From NCBI RefSeq assembly GCF_014262665.1, contig NZ_CP046883.1, positions 1,922,001-1,986,000 on the forward strand: a stretch of 64,000 nt of DNA. The letters are read 5' to 3'. The stretch is from Corynebacterium anserum (GTDB taxonomy: Bacteria > Actinomycetota > Actinomycetes > Mycobacteriales > Mycobacteriaceae). The notes under the pieces were generated by a model. That model saw nothing but the letters and a program-made list of their open reading frames with translations. It was not told where the DNA came from and ran no database searches. Each line of letters opens with the position of its first letter. The first letter of the stretch is position 1. The position numbers and the translations under genes were made by a program. Shown one piece after another: positions 1-8,123 of the stretch.

Positions 1-85
1 GGAGATGCTCCAAAACACGCAGGACTGAATTAGTAACCCCGTTGACGTTAGGCAGAAAGCTTTCAGCAACGATCGCAACACGCAT
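1..85 (-). CDS. mgtA: GT4 glycosyltransferase, N-terminal fragment
   Basis: Only the first 28 codons lie in the window; the rest is off the left edge. The peptide opens [17 protein letters not shown], the typical N-terminus of GT4 (GT-B fold) mannosyltransferases such as the corynebacterial and mycobacterial MgtA/PimB-type enzymes that mannosylate lipid anchors on the way to lipomannan. The PNVNGV segment is the glycine-rich acceptor-side loop of that family. In Mycobacterium tuberculosis the same neighbours occur (menD, a small membrane protein, then mgtA), which supports the symbol. The ATG is at 85-83. Family membership is well supported; the exact acceptor is inferred from synteny. Confidence 0.75.
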   Translation of the reverse strand, partial: MRVAIVAESFLPNVNGVTNSVLRVLEHL

Positions 86-163
86 GCCTATAGCCTCTCC
101 CCTCTAGCTCAAAATCCTGTGGCCTACTGGTGAAAAACGGAGCAATAGTTTCTTAACGTGAGG

Positions 164-712
164 TTACTTCTGGCGCTTCTCCAACCACAACACCAAAGCA
201 AGCAACAACGCTCCGATGAGTAACGCCACCGCCATACTGGATAGTGCCGGGAGAAAAGCCAATGTCCAGGAACGCCCCGCGACTTTCACATTGTCTGGGT
301 GAGAAACCTCGTACTCCACGCGCACTTTCTGCCCACGTTCAAGCCCCGTTGGATATTTAAGCCCGTCGTTGGGCTGGTAGTAATTGCCCGCATCATCGCG
401 GAACATCACGGTGGTTCTTAGGGCACCCACATCCACTACCTCCGCTGTGGCATACCCTCTATCGCGTGCAATGGCCATATCGTCAAGGGCAGAGGTAATC
501 ACCATGCCGGCACACACGAGCATCATGCAACCAGTCAGAGCCAAAATTGCTTGTTTGGCACGGCGGAACGGTTTGGCTTCTTTCTTAAGGTCTGTCTTTG
601 ATCCACGTTCATGCGGAGCGTATGCTCCCTCTGGCTGAGGATGACTGTTCGATTGCTGCGTCACGAGGGCGTCACCGCCTGCGCGATTGTTTTCTCCATT
701 TTTCGACGCCAC
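164..712 (-). CDS. DUF3592-type membrane protein
   Basis: A 182-residue protein of unknown function. A charged N-terminal tail of about 50 residues precedes one membrane helix (about 53-75, ALTGCMMLVCAGMVITSAL), an extracytoplasmic beta-rich domain of DUF3592 type (about 85-145) and a second helix (about 150-175) ending in a positively charged tail. It follows menD on the same strand, as the corresponding small membrane protein does in mycobacteria. Two starts compete. The GTG at 712 has GGAGAG just upstream and overlaps menD by 52 bp. The GTG at 664 overlaps the menD stop in a GTGA arrangement and has AGGCGG upstream. Either implies translational coupling to menD. Confidence 0.75.
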   Translation of the reverse strand: MASKNGENNRAGGDALVTQQSNSHPQPEGAYAPHERGSKTDLKKEAKPFRRAKQAILALTGCMMLVCAGMVITSALDDMAIARDRGYATAEVVDVGALRTTVMFRDDAGNYYQPNDGLKYPTGLERGQKVRVEYEVSHPDNVKVAGRSWTLAFLPALSSMAVALLIGALLLALVLWLEKRQK

Positions 713-2643
713 GCTCTCTCCACCGCGGCCTCCACCACCGTAATACCTGGGGCTGGTTGTTCCTCATGGTCTGCCAGGATGTCATGCAGTGCGATAACCG
801 ATTCTGCACGGCGGTAATTCACGCCAAAGCCCTCACATAGCGCCTCGACGTTCACCTCTACCGGGGTTCCGAAAACTCGCTCAAAAGCACTAGTTCCGTC
901 CCCGAAGGTGCGCAACCGGGCATCCCCGGGCTCTAAGGATTCGAAGATGGCACCTCCTGCGTCGTTTGTCACGACAATAAGGAGGTTATCCGGGCGGGTT
1001 TCCATGGGACCAATGTTCAGAGCATTCACATCATGGAGGAACGTCAAATCTCCCATGAGAGCAACAGTGCGGGGAGCTCGTATGGCCGTGGGATCTTCCG
1101 CAGCATGTGCCATAGCCACGCCAATAGCTGTGGATATAGTGCCGTCGATGCCCGCCGCTCCCCGGTTGGCTTCGGTACGAACACCGTGGAAAGGCAACCC
1201 GGCACGCGCGGCATCGCGGATGGCGGTGGAGGCTCCGAGTACGAGTGCATCACCGTCACGGAGACTATCCGCTACCACGGCTGCCACATGCAGTCCGGTG
1301 AAATGCTCGTCGGAAGAAGTCAGCACGTCCCGGACAGCGTCTACGCCCATGTCGCTGATGGCCTGGCACACCTTCGTCCAACCGGCAGGGTGCTCACCCA
1401 CCACATCGACGGTGGAGCCCACCACAGCAACGTTGCCGGTGACATCGAGAACCGAGTATGTATCCGCAAGGACAATAACGTGGATAGATTCGTCAGCTAA
1501 CAGCTGGGACACGCTGCGGTGAAGAGTTGGACGACCCACTACCACAATCTGTTCCGGCTGAGTTGCGGCCGAATATTCGCCCTGGGAGACCGCTCCCGCT
1601 GTGAACATCGGGCTCCCTGCGGGATGGACAGGAAAATCAGGAACGGGAGCAAGCGGTTCTGCGAGAGTTGGTACCCCAGCCAACTCCTCGATGATCTCTC
1701 GAGCCCACGCCATATCGGCGACGGCTCCGCAGATCACGAGGGTACGCTTGCTCAGGTCTACCGTCACTTTTCCAAAAGGAAGTGGCCGAGAGAAAACCGG
1801 ACGTGGGGTTTCTGATGGATCAGACGATTTGGCGGCGCAGTCCCCACCTTCGAGGTTCCGCGTGGCACAGTCCCCACCTTCAAGGTTCCCCGTAGCACAG
1901 TCCCCACCTTCAAGGTTCCCCGTAGCACAGTCCCCACCTTCAAGGTTCCCCGTAGCTGCTGCAGAGTCACCTCCTGCCTGAGCCACTTCTTGGGCGAACA
2001 GCGAAAGCTCATCCATACTGTCCGGAACCAACGGCTCCGACAGCGGAACATCCACGTGTACCCCACCACCCCTCATCGGATCACTCGCTGCGTTCATTGC
2101 CCGAGCAATCACATTACGCACAGCAGCATGGTCCACATCCGCGCCAGACACAGTGGCGACCTGTGCCGCCTCAAGCGTTTCCGCCGCGCCGGCCAAGTTC
2201 CCTAAGCTCGCGGCATGCACTGAATGCGTGCCGAAAATCTCACTTTGTTCGATGGTTTGGTTCGCGCCGGTTCCCGCCATAAACAACGGGCGGTTAGCGG
2301 AGAGAACCATCACCGGAACATGGCTAAGACTAGCTTCCACCATGGCTGGCAAGCAGTTTGCTACAGCGGTGCCGGATGTCATAACCACAGGCACTATCCG
2401 CCCCGTGGCCTTAGCCAAACCCAAAGCCAGAAAAGCTCCAGTACGCTCATCCGTACGCACATGCACCCGCAAGCGTCCGGCGCGTTCGGCCTCGATAAAA
2501 GCAAGCGCTAAGGGAGCAGAACGGGAGCCGGGGCATACAACAGCCTCGCGCACCCCACCGTTGATCAATTCGTCGACGATGAGCACGCTCGCCACCACAG
2601 CGGGGCTGAGATTAGTGGAATCTGGTTGAGTGTTTGCCTCCAT
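661..2643 (-). CDS. menD: 2-succinyl-5-enolpyruvyl-6-hydroxy-3-cyclohexene-1-carboxylate synthase
   Basis: Thiamine-diphosphate enzyme that joins 2-oxoglutarate and isochorismate to give SEPHCHC in menaquinone synthesis. The N-terminal domain carries PGSRSAP (about 38-44) and the catalytic glutamate in TDERTGAFLALGLAKATG (Glu66). The C-terminal domain has the ThDP/Mg motif starting at Gly531-Asp532 (GDLTFLHD) and ending at a TNDAGG asparagine. At 660 residues it is longer than usual (about 550). The excess is a low-complexity linker near residues 225-285 that contains four copies of a ten-residue repeat. The ATG at 2643 is chosen because the family N-terminus begins there; an upstream extension would overlap menC. 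The gene is co-directional with menC, whose end lies 70 bp upstream. Confidence 0.95.
   Translation of the reverse strand: MEANTQPDSTNLSPAVVASVLIVDELINGGVREAVVCPGSRSAPLALAFIEAERAGRLRVHVRTDERTGAFLALGLAKATGRIVPVVMTSGTAVANCLPAMVEASLSHVPVMVLSANRPLFMAGTGANQTIEQSEIFGTHSVHAASLGNLAGAAETLEAAQVATVSGADVDHAAVRNVIARAMNAASDPMRGGGVHVDVPLSEPLVPDSMDELSLFAQEVAQAGGDSAAATGNLEGGDCATGNLEGGDCATGNLEGGDCATRNLEGGDCAAKSSDPSETPRPVFSRPLPFGKVTVDLSKRTLVICGAVADMAWAREIIEELAGVPTLAEPLAPVPDFPVHPAGSPMFTAGAVSQGEYSAATQPEQIVVVGRPTLHRSVSQLLADESIHVIVLADTYSVLDVTGNVAVVGSTVDVVGEHPAGWTKVCQAISDMGVDAVRDVLTSSDEHFTGLHVAAVVADSLRDGDALVLGASTAIRDAARAGLPFHGVRTEANRGAAGIDGTISTAIGVAMAHAAEDPTAIRAPRTVALMGDLTFLHDVNALNIGPMETRPDNLLIVVTNDAGGAIFESLEPGDARLRTFGDGTSAFERVFGTPVEVNVEALCEGFGVNYRRAESVIALHDILADHEEQPAPGITVVEAAVERAWRRKMEKTIAQAVTPS
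1837..1956 (-). repeat. 30-bp coding minisatellite in menD, 4 copies
   Basis: Four head-to-tail 30-bp units encode a decapeptide of the form ATGNLEGGDC. The three units nearest the N-terminus are almost identical in DNA and the fourth has a few changes (CGAGG for CAAGG, GTGG for GTAG). The unit is a multiple of three, so copy number can change without a frameshift. It lies around MenD residues 230-269, in the linker between the N-terminal ThDP domain and the central domain, and adds one cysteine per copy. Confidence 0.95.
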
Positions 2644-2713
2644 CACGCCTATTAATTTACGGCAGTGGTAGGACACAGTTGGATTGACACTGACAGTGGT
2701 TGTGCAGAGAGTC

Positions 2714-3787
2714 TTACACGGACAGGTAGGCGTAGGCATCAGCAAGCCGGCGGATCCACCAGTCTTTGCGCTCACCTGTGAGTGCACAGTCCTCTAATAC
2801 GGATGGGTCCGGCACAACATCCTCCACATGCATGTGCCCTGCAACGATGTCACGGCGTGCCACGTCGGCGGCAAATAGGCCGCCTGTGGCTAAACCCGCA
2901 GGCTGAACCCTCACGGGGTTTCCAGTACCATCACACAACTGCGGCACGCATGCCGCTGCATAAATTCCCGCGCCGATCCCTACAGCGGAGTCCAAGGCGG
3001 AACTCACGGTAATCGCCACCCCCTCTTCGGAGACGTCATGGGCGATGTCCAATAATGTGTCAATGCCGCTGAGCGGTGGAACTTTCAACACAGCCACATC
3101 ACAAGCGGCCGCTTCAACCACCGCGCGCACCGCAGCTTTCGGATTCGCGGATTTACGGATTGCCTCGTCGGCAGCAATGCGCACCGGCGCCTGGCCCCTG
3201 GCGAGTTGCTGGCGTAACTGAGCCAGCTCAGTAATGGATGCACACGGCTGCTCCATGTAGTCCAGTGGTCCTTGCTCGGTCAACGCTCGTGCCGCTTCCC
3301 TCGCTTGCTCTACACTCCACCCACCATTGGCATCCACGCGGATAGTCGGATACTCGTGACCATGTCCATCATGCCCGTGTTCGGCAAACCATCGGCGTAC
3401 GGCGTCCACTCGAGCCACGTCATCTGCCAGCTGTTGCCCTTTCTCCGCCACTTTCACCTTGACGGTGGAACATCCGGGATATCGCTGCATCAACTGGTCA
3501 ATGATCTCCAGCCCGTGAGAGCGAACATCCACAGCTGGAATCGTCGCGTTAACCTCCACTTTGTCCCGCTCTGGTGTGGCCTTTACTGCGCCGAATCCAT
3601 AGTCAACGGCATGCGCGAGCCATCGAGCTGCTTCCTCTGGGCCGTATTCCAGGAAGGGAGACCATTCTGACCAGCGAGTGCTGGCGTCGAATAAACAAAC
3701 TTCCCGGCGGTCCACGCCGCGGAAGGGAACCCGAAGCGGCAGAGATAGGAAGTGGGCGCGGGCTGTGAGCTCATCGAGTGCGATCAT
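2714..3787 (-). CDS. menC: o-succinylbenzoate synthase
   Basis: Enolase-superfamily enzyme that dehydrates SHCHC to o-succinylbenzoate in menaquinone synthesis. The barrel carries the expected residues: the lysine pair KVKV (Lys110/Lys112), metal ligands in VDANGGW (Asp152), YMEQP (Glu179) and AADEAI (Asp207), and the opposite-face lysine in VLKVPP (Lys235). At 357 residues it is slightly longer than the actinobacterial type (about 325). The ATG at 3787 is chosen because the family N-terminus begins MIALDEL; its codon overlaps the region just upstream of menB, which is divergent. Transcription continues into menD. Confidence 0.92.
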   Translation of the reverse strand: MIALDELTARAHFLSLPLRVPFRGVDRREVCLFDASTRWSEWSPFLEYGPEEAARWLAHAVDYGFGAVKATPERDKVEVNATIPAVDVRSHGLEIIDQLMQRYPGCSTVKVKVAEKGQQLADDVARVDAVRRWFAEHGHDGHGHEYPTIRVDANGGWSVEQAREAARALTEQGPLDYMEQPCASITELAQLRQQLARGQAPVRIAADEAIRKSANPKAAVRAVVEAAACDVAVLKVPPLSGIDTLLDIAHDVSEEGVAITVSSALDSAVGIGAGIYAAACVPQLCDGTGNPVRVQPAGLATGGLFAADVARRDIVAGHMHVEDVVPDPSVLEDCALTGERKDWWIRRLADAYAYLSV

Positions 3788-3793
3788 GACAAC

Positions 3794-3806
3794 TAGACTG
3801 CCATGT
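3794..3806 (+). promoter_or_regulatory. -10 box and TSS region of menB (leaderless)
   Basis: TAGACT at 3794-3799 is followed after seven bases by the ATG at 3807. No Shine-Dalgarno sequence is present. The same TAGACTGCC string precedes menE at the same distance. A -10 hexamer ending 6-8 bases before a start codon is the signature of leaderless mRNA, which is common in actinobacteria. Confidence 0.6.
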
Positions 3807-4763
3807 ATGACTGATAAGACCACCAGCAATCCTTTCGACCCCACCCAATGGCGTGAAGTTCCAGGCTTCGATTTCACGGACATCACCTACCACCGCCATG
3901 TCGGCGAGGAACGCAAGGACGGCACCGTCCGCATTGCCTTCGACCGCCCTGAGGTGCTCAACGCATTCCGACCGCACACTGTGGACGAACTCTACCGAGC
4001 TCTCGATCACGCCCGGCGCAGCCCTGACGTAGGCACGGTGCTTCTGACCGGCAACGGTCCAAGCCCAAAGGATGGCAAATGGGCCTTTTGCTCCGGCGGT
4101 GATCAACGCATTCGCGGCCGCTCCGGATATCAATATGCCACGGAGCACGATTCAGACGTCACCGCTGCGACGGCAGAACATGTGGACGAAGCGCGGGCAA
4201 AAGCCGAAGGCGGCCGTCTTCACATCCTCGAAGTACAGCGTCTCATCCGCACGATGCCAAAAGTAGTGATCTGCCTGGTCAACGGCTGGGCTGCCGGCGG
4301 CGGCCATTCTCTACATGTTGTGTGTGATCTCACACTGGCATCACGTGAACATGCGCGCTTCAAACAGACCGATGCTGACGTGGGATCTTTCGACGCCGGT
4401 TATGGGTCAGCCTATCTAGCCAAGCAGGTGGGTCAGAAGTTTGCCCGGGAGATTTTCTTCCTGGGCGATACCTATGACGCAGAAACCATGCATCGCATGG
4501 GTGCTGTCAATGCCGTCACCGATCATGCGGAATTGGAATCTACGGCAATTGAGTGGGCTCGCAAGATCAACACCAAATCTCCTACGGCACAACGCATGCT
4601 GAAATTTGCTTTCAACCTCACCGATGATGGCCTGATGGGTCAGCAAGTCTTTGCGGGCGAAGCCACCCGTCTGGCTTATATGACCGACGAGGCCGTCGAA
4701 GGCCGCGATTCCTTCCTAGAGAAACGCGAACCACGGTGGGAGAGTTTTCCGTACTACTACTAA
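3807..4763 (+). CDS. menB: 1,4-dihydroxy-2-naphthoyl-CoA synthase
   Basis: Crotonase-fold enzyme that closes the naphthalene ring of o-succinylbenzoyl-CoA in menaquinone synthesis. The oxyanion-hole segment FCSGGDQR (about 95-101), the second oxyanion loop WAAGGGHSLH (about 161-170) and TDADVGSFDAGYGS (about 188-201) are all present and match MenB rather than other enoyl-CoA hydratases. The product is 318 residues, close to actinobacterial MenB. The ATG at 3807 is preferred over the in-frame ATG at 3786 because a -10-like TAGACT lies seven bases before it and the shorter form avoids overlap with divergent menC. Confidence 0.95.
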   Translation: MTDKTTSNPFDPTQWREVPGFDFTDITYHRHVGEERKDGTVRIAFDRPEVLNAFRPHTVDELYRALDHARRSPDVGTVLLTGNGPSPKDGKWAFCSGGDQRIRGRSGYQYATEHDSDVTAATAEHVDEARAKAEGGRLHILEVQRLIRTMPKVVICLVNGWAAGGGHSLHVVCDLTLASREHARFKQTDADVGSFDAGYGSAYLAKQVGQKFAREIFFLGDTYDAETMHRMGAVNAVTDHAELESTAIEWARKINTKSPTAQRMLKFAFNLTDDGLMGQQVFAGEATRLAYMTDEAVEGRDSFLEKREPRWESFPYYY

Positions 4764-4841
4764 ATGCCGTGAATACTGCGGGGCTACTCACGTCTCTGGC
4801 AGCACTGGCAATTGCATCCCGAAGGTGAGCCGAGGGTTGTC

Positions 4842-4854
4842 TAGACTGCCAGAC
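4842..4854 (+). promoter_or_regulatory. -10 box and TSS region of menE (leaderless)
   Basis: TAGACT at 4842-4847 is followed by GCCAGAC and then the ATG at 4855, a seven-base gap with no ribosome-binding site. The hexamer and the next three bases match those before menB. This decides the start of menE against an upstream in-frame ATG at 4825. Confidence 0.55.
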
Positions 4855-6414
4855 ATGGCTTTTGACGCGCGCGTAAACCCGGACGATCCCGCAGTGCCAC
4901 TGCAGACAATCACCGCAGATCCCACCGATCTCAACGGATACATCGCTGCACTTTCACAGGTCATGGAAGGCACGGCGTCTTTCCTTCCGGTGCCGCCAGC
5001 TATTACCTCTGTTCAGCATCGCGCTAATGCTGAGCTCGCCGCGGCCATGCGTGTAGGCTCTCCCATCACCGCGGGAACTCTCATTGCTTGTACTTCTGGT
5101 TCAACCGGCACTCCGAAAGGCGCGATGTTATCGGCGGAAAATCTGCGCTCTTCTAACGACGCAACAGCGTACTATCTGCGGAAAAAGTATGGGGTAGAGC
5201 CCGGTGCATGGCTGCTGACTCTGCCGGCGCATCACATCGCTGGAACGCAAGTAATACTGCGCAGCCTCTCCGCCGGCTGCACTCCGATCGTCGCCTCACA
5301 CCTCGCTGGAAATCAAGGTGGGGGTTCTGCCTGCCACTTTCCCCGCACTTCTACTCGCACTGAAACGCCGGCTCGCGTTGCTTCCGGCTCCTTCACAGTC
5401 GAAGGTTTTTCTACGGATACACGGACACTGCGTCAGCTCTACCCTGACCGGCACCTTTACACTTCTCTCGTTCCTGCTCAACTGGAGCGTTTAGTTGCTG
5501 ATCCTGCTGGAGTGGAAGCCTTGCGGATGTATGCCACGATCCTCATCGGCGGAGCAGCAACTCGAAGCGAAGTGATCTCAACTATCGATAACCTCGGAGT
5601 GCACTTCGCGCTAACCTACGGCTCGAGCGAAACCTCCGGTGGTTGTGTCTACGATGGCTGCCCTCTCCCCGGGGTCACGGTTGCTGTGGAGGATCCCGGT
5701 GGGCAGCGAGTAGAGGTAACCCACGAGGATTTCAGCATGACCCGTCAAAGGAAAGTCATCAGCAGCTCCGAGCCGACTGCTCAGCGGGGGCGGATCGTCT
5801 TATCCGGTCCAATGGTCTCCCGTGGGTACCGCAACCTCCCCGACAGTTCTGCGTTTCCTCAGGCGGGCACGTTTGTAACCTCGGATCTTGGAGAAATCTC
5901 CGCGGTGGCCACCTCTTTCTCCGACGCCGCCTCACCCAGTAACACTCCACCTGGAATTCTGCGGGTCATCGGCCGAGCTGATGGAGCTATCAACACCGGC
6001 GGGTACAAAGTTCTTCCTGAAGACGTGGAGCGCGCCATTCATACCCATCTCCCGGAGCTGGTCCTCGATTCTGGTCACTCGGTGTCAACCACTACGCTCT
6101 GTGTCGTTGGTGTGGACGACAAGGCCTTTGGTCAAATAGTTGCCGTAGCGATTGAAGGCGGCGTCGAGAAAGAGGAGCTCACGCACGCACACGGACAAAA
6201 CGGCGAGTCCGGTGCAGAGCAGTTCAAGCGCAGTGCGCAGGAACTCAAGCCCAACACCCTAGGAATGGACGTCACTGGCACCTTACGTGCAGCACTGCGG
6301 GGCCACTTACCTACCCATCTGATCCCCCGACGCGCTCTACTTGTACCCGCTCTTCCAACGTCGGGGCCTGGCAAAGTCAGTCGACGAGGTGTCGCTCAAC
6401 TCTTCACGGACTAG
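4855..6414 (+). CDS. menE: o-succinylbenzoate-CoA ligase
   Basis: ANL-superfamily adenylating enzyme that activates o-succinylbenzoate with ATP and CoA before the MenB step. It shows the P-loop TSGSTGTPKG (residues 80-89), the A5 motif TYGSSET (254-260) and the hinge and lysine-binding region GRADGAINTGGYKV (near 380). At 519 residues it is longer than mycobacterial MenE (about 360). Extra sequence lies between the P-loop and the A5 motif and in loops of the C-terminal domain (VEDPGGQ... to SSEPTAQRG). It sits 91 bp after menB and about 90 bp before menA, so the three may form a unit with internal promoters. Confidence 0.93.
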   Translation: MAFDARVNPDDPAVPLQTITADPTDLNGYIAALSQVMEGTASFLPVPPAITSVQHRANAELAAAMRVGSPITAGTLIACTSGSTGTPKGAMLSAENLRSSNDATAYYLRKKYGVEPGAWLLTLPAHHIAGTQVILRSLSAGCTPIVASHLAGNQGGGSACHFPRTSTRTETPARVASGSFTVEGFSTDTRTLRQLYPDRHLYTSLVPAQLERLVADPAGVEALRMYATILIGGAATRSEVISTIDNLGVHFALTYGSSETSGGCVYDGCPLPGVTVAVEDPGGQRVEVTHEDFSMTRQRKVISSSEPTAQRGRIVLSGPMVSRGYRNLPDSSAFPQAGTFVTSDLGEISAVATSFSDAASPSNTPPGILRVIGRADGAINTGGYKVLPEDVERAIHTHLPELVLDSGHSVSTTTLCVVGVDDKAFGQIVAVAIEGGVEKEELTHAHGQNGESGAEQFKRSAQELKPNTLGMDVTGTLRAALRGHLPTHLIPRRALLVPALPTSGPGKVSRRGVAQLFTD

Positions 6415-6501
6415 AGTAAGAAGGTCGTTCTACCCACGGTGCGCGTGTACCGTACGTATTTCTGACCACTATCACTCCCCTACATCTGGAGGTTCTTCTG
6501 C

Positions 6502-7401
6502 ATGTCGGAAGGCAGGCCGTATCCCGGCGCTAGTTTTGCCGAATGGCTTGAAGGCGCACGCCCGCACACGTGGGCGAACGCTTTCGCACCCGTGATCGCT
6601 GGCACCGCAGCCGCTCAGATCAGCGCCCACAACCTCAGCTCGACCTGGCTTCGGGCGATCCTTGCCGGCATCGTTGCCCTCGCGCTTATCGTGGGGGTGA
6701 ACTACGCCAACGATTACTCCGATGGTATTCGGGGCACTGACGATGACAGATCAGGACCACTGCGGCTCACCGGCAGTGGACTCGTTGAACCACGAAAAGT
6801 AAAACGTGCGGCATTCTTGTCCTTTGGCGTCGCGGCTGTCGCTGGTGCGGCGTTGAGTCTGATCAGCGCCCCGTGGCTCATCCTCGTCGGCGTGTTGTGC
6901 ATCCTGGGCGCATGGTTCTACACCGGAGGAACCCGCCCTTATGGTTACCGCGGCCTGGGGGAACTCGCAGTGTTCATCTTTTTCGGTTTGGTTGCCGTAC
7001 TCGGTACGGAGTTCACTCAGACAGGGAGCGTCACGTGGCGCGGTGGGGCTATGGCCGTGGTTGTGGGGGCATTGTCGAGCTCCGTGAACCTCGTCAATAA
7101 TCTCCGTGACATCCCCACTGATCGCACAGCTGGCAAGATTACACTCGCTGTACGGCTGGGCGACAGGAATACGAGGCTGTTGTGGCTTGCTCTCATCGCT
7201 GTCTCGGTCATCATGACTGTTGTCATGGCCTGGGGTCATTGGCCTGCGCTATTCGGTCTACTTGCAGTCCCTCTGTGGGGAATTGCGGCTCGCCCAATCA
7301 CGGAGAATAAGCATGGAAGGGAGCTCATCCCCGTGCTTGGTTTAGTGGGACGCGGCATGTTGCTGTGGAGCGTAGCCATGCTGCTTGGAGCTTTTCTCTA
7401 G
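6502..7401 (+). CDS. menA: 1,4-dihydroxy-2-naphthoate polyprenyltransferase
   Basis: UbiA-family membrane enzyme that attaches the polyprenyl chain to DHNA, giving demethylmenaquinone. The two Asp-rich Mg/diphosphate-binding motifs are clear: NDYSDGIRGTDDDR (about 70-83) and NNLRDIPTDRTAGK (about 199-212). Eight or nine hydrophobic helices are visible in the 299 residues. A GGAGG ribosome-binding site ends about seven bases before the ATG. It is the last gene of the plus-strand men run and is followed by a strong terminator at 7432. The final methylation step (MenG/UbiE) is not encoded here. Confidence 0.95.
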   Translation: MSEGRPYPGASFAEWLEGARPHTWANAFAPVIAGTAAAQISAHNLSSTWLRAILAGIVALALIVGVNYANDYSDGIRGTDDDRSGPLRLTGSGLVEPRKVKRAAFLSFGVAAVAGAALSLISAPWLILVGVLCILGAWFYTGGTRPYGYRGLGELAVFIFFGLVAVLGTEFTQTGSVTWRGGAMAVVVGALSSSVNLVNNLRDIPTDRTAGKITLAVRLGDRNTRLLWLALIAVSVIMTVVMAWGHWPALFGLLAVPLWGIAARPITENKHGRELIPVLGLVGRGMLLWSVAMLLGAFL

Positions 7402-7431
7402 CGCGAACCTTCCCGTCTCCAACGCCACTTG

Positions 7432-7462
7432 CCCGGTACCGCACGCGGTGCCGGGTTTTGTT
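7432..7462 (+). terminator. rho-independent terminator after menA
   Basis: An inverted repeat with arms CCCGGTACCGC and GCGGTGCCGGG (one mismatch, two-base loop) is followed by TTTTGTT. It ends the menB-menE-menA run. Confidence 0.85.
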
Positions 7463-7537
7463 GTCTCAGCGGAGAGACACTCTCCGGCATCTTTTACGTG
7501 GAGGAAAGCGACGTCATATACCTGAAAGCACTACAGT

Positions 7538-7560
7538 CTGTATTACTTACCGCAATACAG
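7538..7560. promoter_or_regulatory. 23-bp palindrome, probable GntR operator
   Basis: Arms CTGTATTAC and GCAATACAG, one mismatch between them, flank a five-base centre. It lies about 160 bp before the YtrA-type GntR gene at 7718. Regulators of this subfamily usually repress their own operon through such A/T-rich palindromes, so autoregulation is inferred. Apart from this site and the menA terminator, the 316-bp gap 7402-7717 shows no gene. Confidence 0.6.
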
Positions 7561-7717
7561 CTATTCTGCCCGAAACCTATTCCATAACCCTAGGAGAATC
7601 CCCCAGACACCGAAGAACACGCACCTCTCCACCAAAGACCGTGAACAGCGCCGCAAATGGCAGCCCCACGCAGCGTTCACAATCCACCTAACTCCTCGAA
7701 ACAGCAAAACCCACCAC

Positions 7718-8110
7718 ATGTTCATCAACCTCGACCCTTCCTCTCCCATCCCAATTTTTCAGCAAATCCATGACCGCATCGTCGAAGGCATCGCACACGG
7801 AGACCTTCAGCATGGAGACAAGCTCAACCCCGTTCGTCGCGTGGCCGCCGTGTTCGGAATTAACCCCGCTACCGTTCAAAAGGCCTATGATCTCCTTCGC
7901 TCCGAAGGCATCATCGTCACCGAAAAGCGCACCGGCAGCACCGTCCACCTCGCCACTTCTCCTACAGAGGCACAACGTGACCAATTACGCGACGATCTCG
8001 CTCGAGAAACCACACGCGCCTGTCTCCAGGGGTTTAGTGCGGACGAGATTCGCTCCCAGCTGGAGGACATCCTCGCCGATACCTCCGCCGTCACCGCTCG
8101 CCAGTCGTAG
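7718..8110 (+). CDS. GntR-family regulator, YtrA subfamily
   Basis: A 130-residue DNA-binding protein. The N-terminal winged helix begins with the family opening PIPIFQQIHDRIVEGIA and contains the recognition region VAAVFGINPATVQKAYDLL (about 44-62) and a wing ending GSTVHLA. The C-terminal part is only about 50 residues and helical, too short for a FadR or HutC ligand domain, which is diagnostic of the YtrA subfamily. These regulators usually control a membrane protein or ABC transporter encoded next to them. Here the next gene, 13 bp downstream, is a multi-helix membrane protein, and a palindrome lies upstream at 7538. No clear ribosome-binding site precedes the ATG. The inducer is unknown. 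Confidence 0.9.
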   Translation: MFINLDPSSPIPIFQQIHDRIVEGIAHGDLQHGDKLNPVRRVAAVFGINPATVQKAYDLLRSEGIIVTEKRTGSTVHLATSPTEAQRDQLRDDLARETTRACLQGFSADEIRSQLEDILADTSAVTARQS

Positions 8111-8123
8111 AAAGGATCGACCC

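Noticed and set aside
1837..1956. The regular 30-bp units looked at first like a CRISPR-type array.
   Set aside because: There are no spacers; the units are contiguous, in frame and translated as part of MenD.
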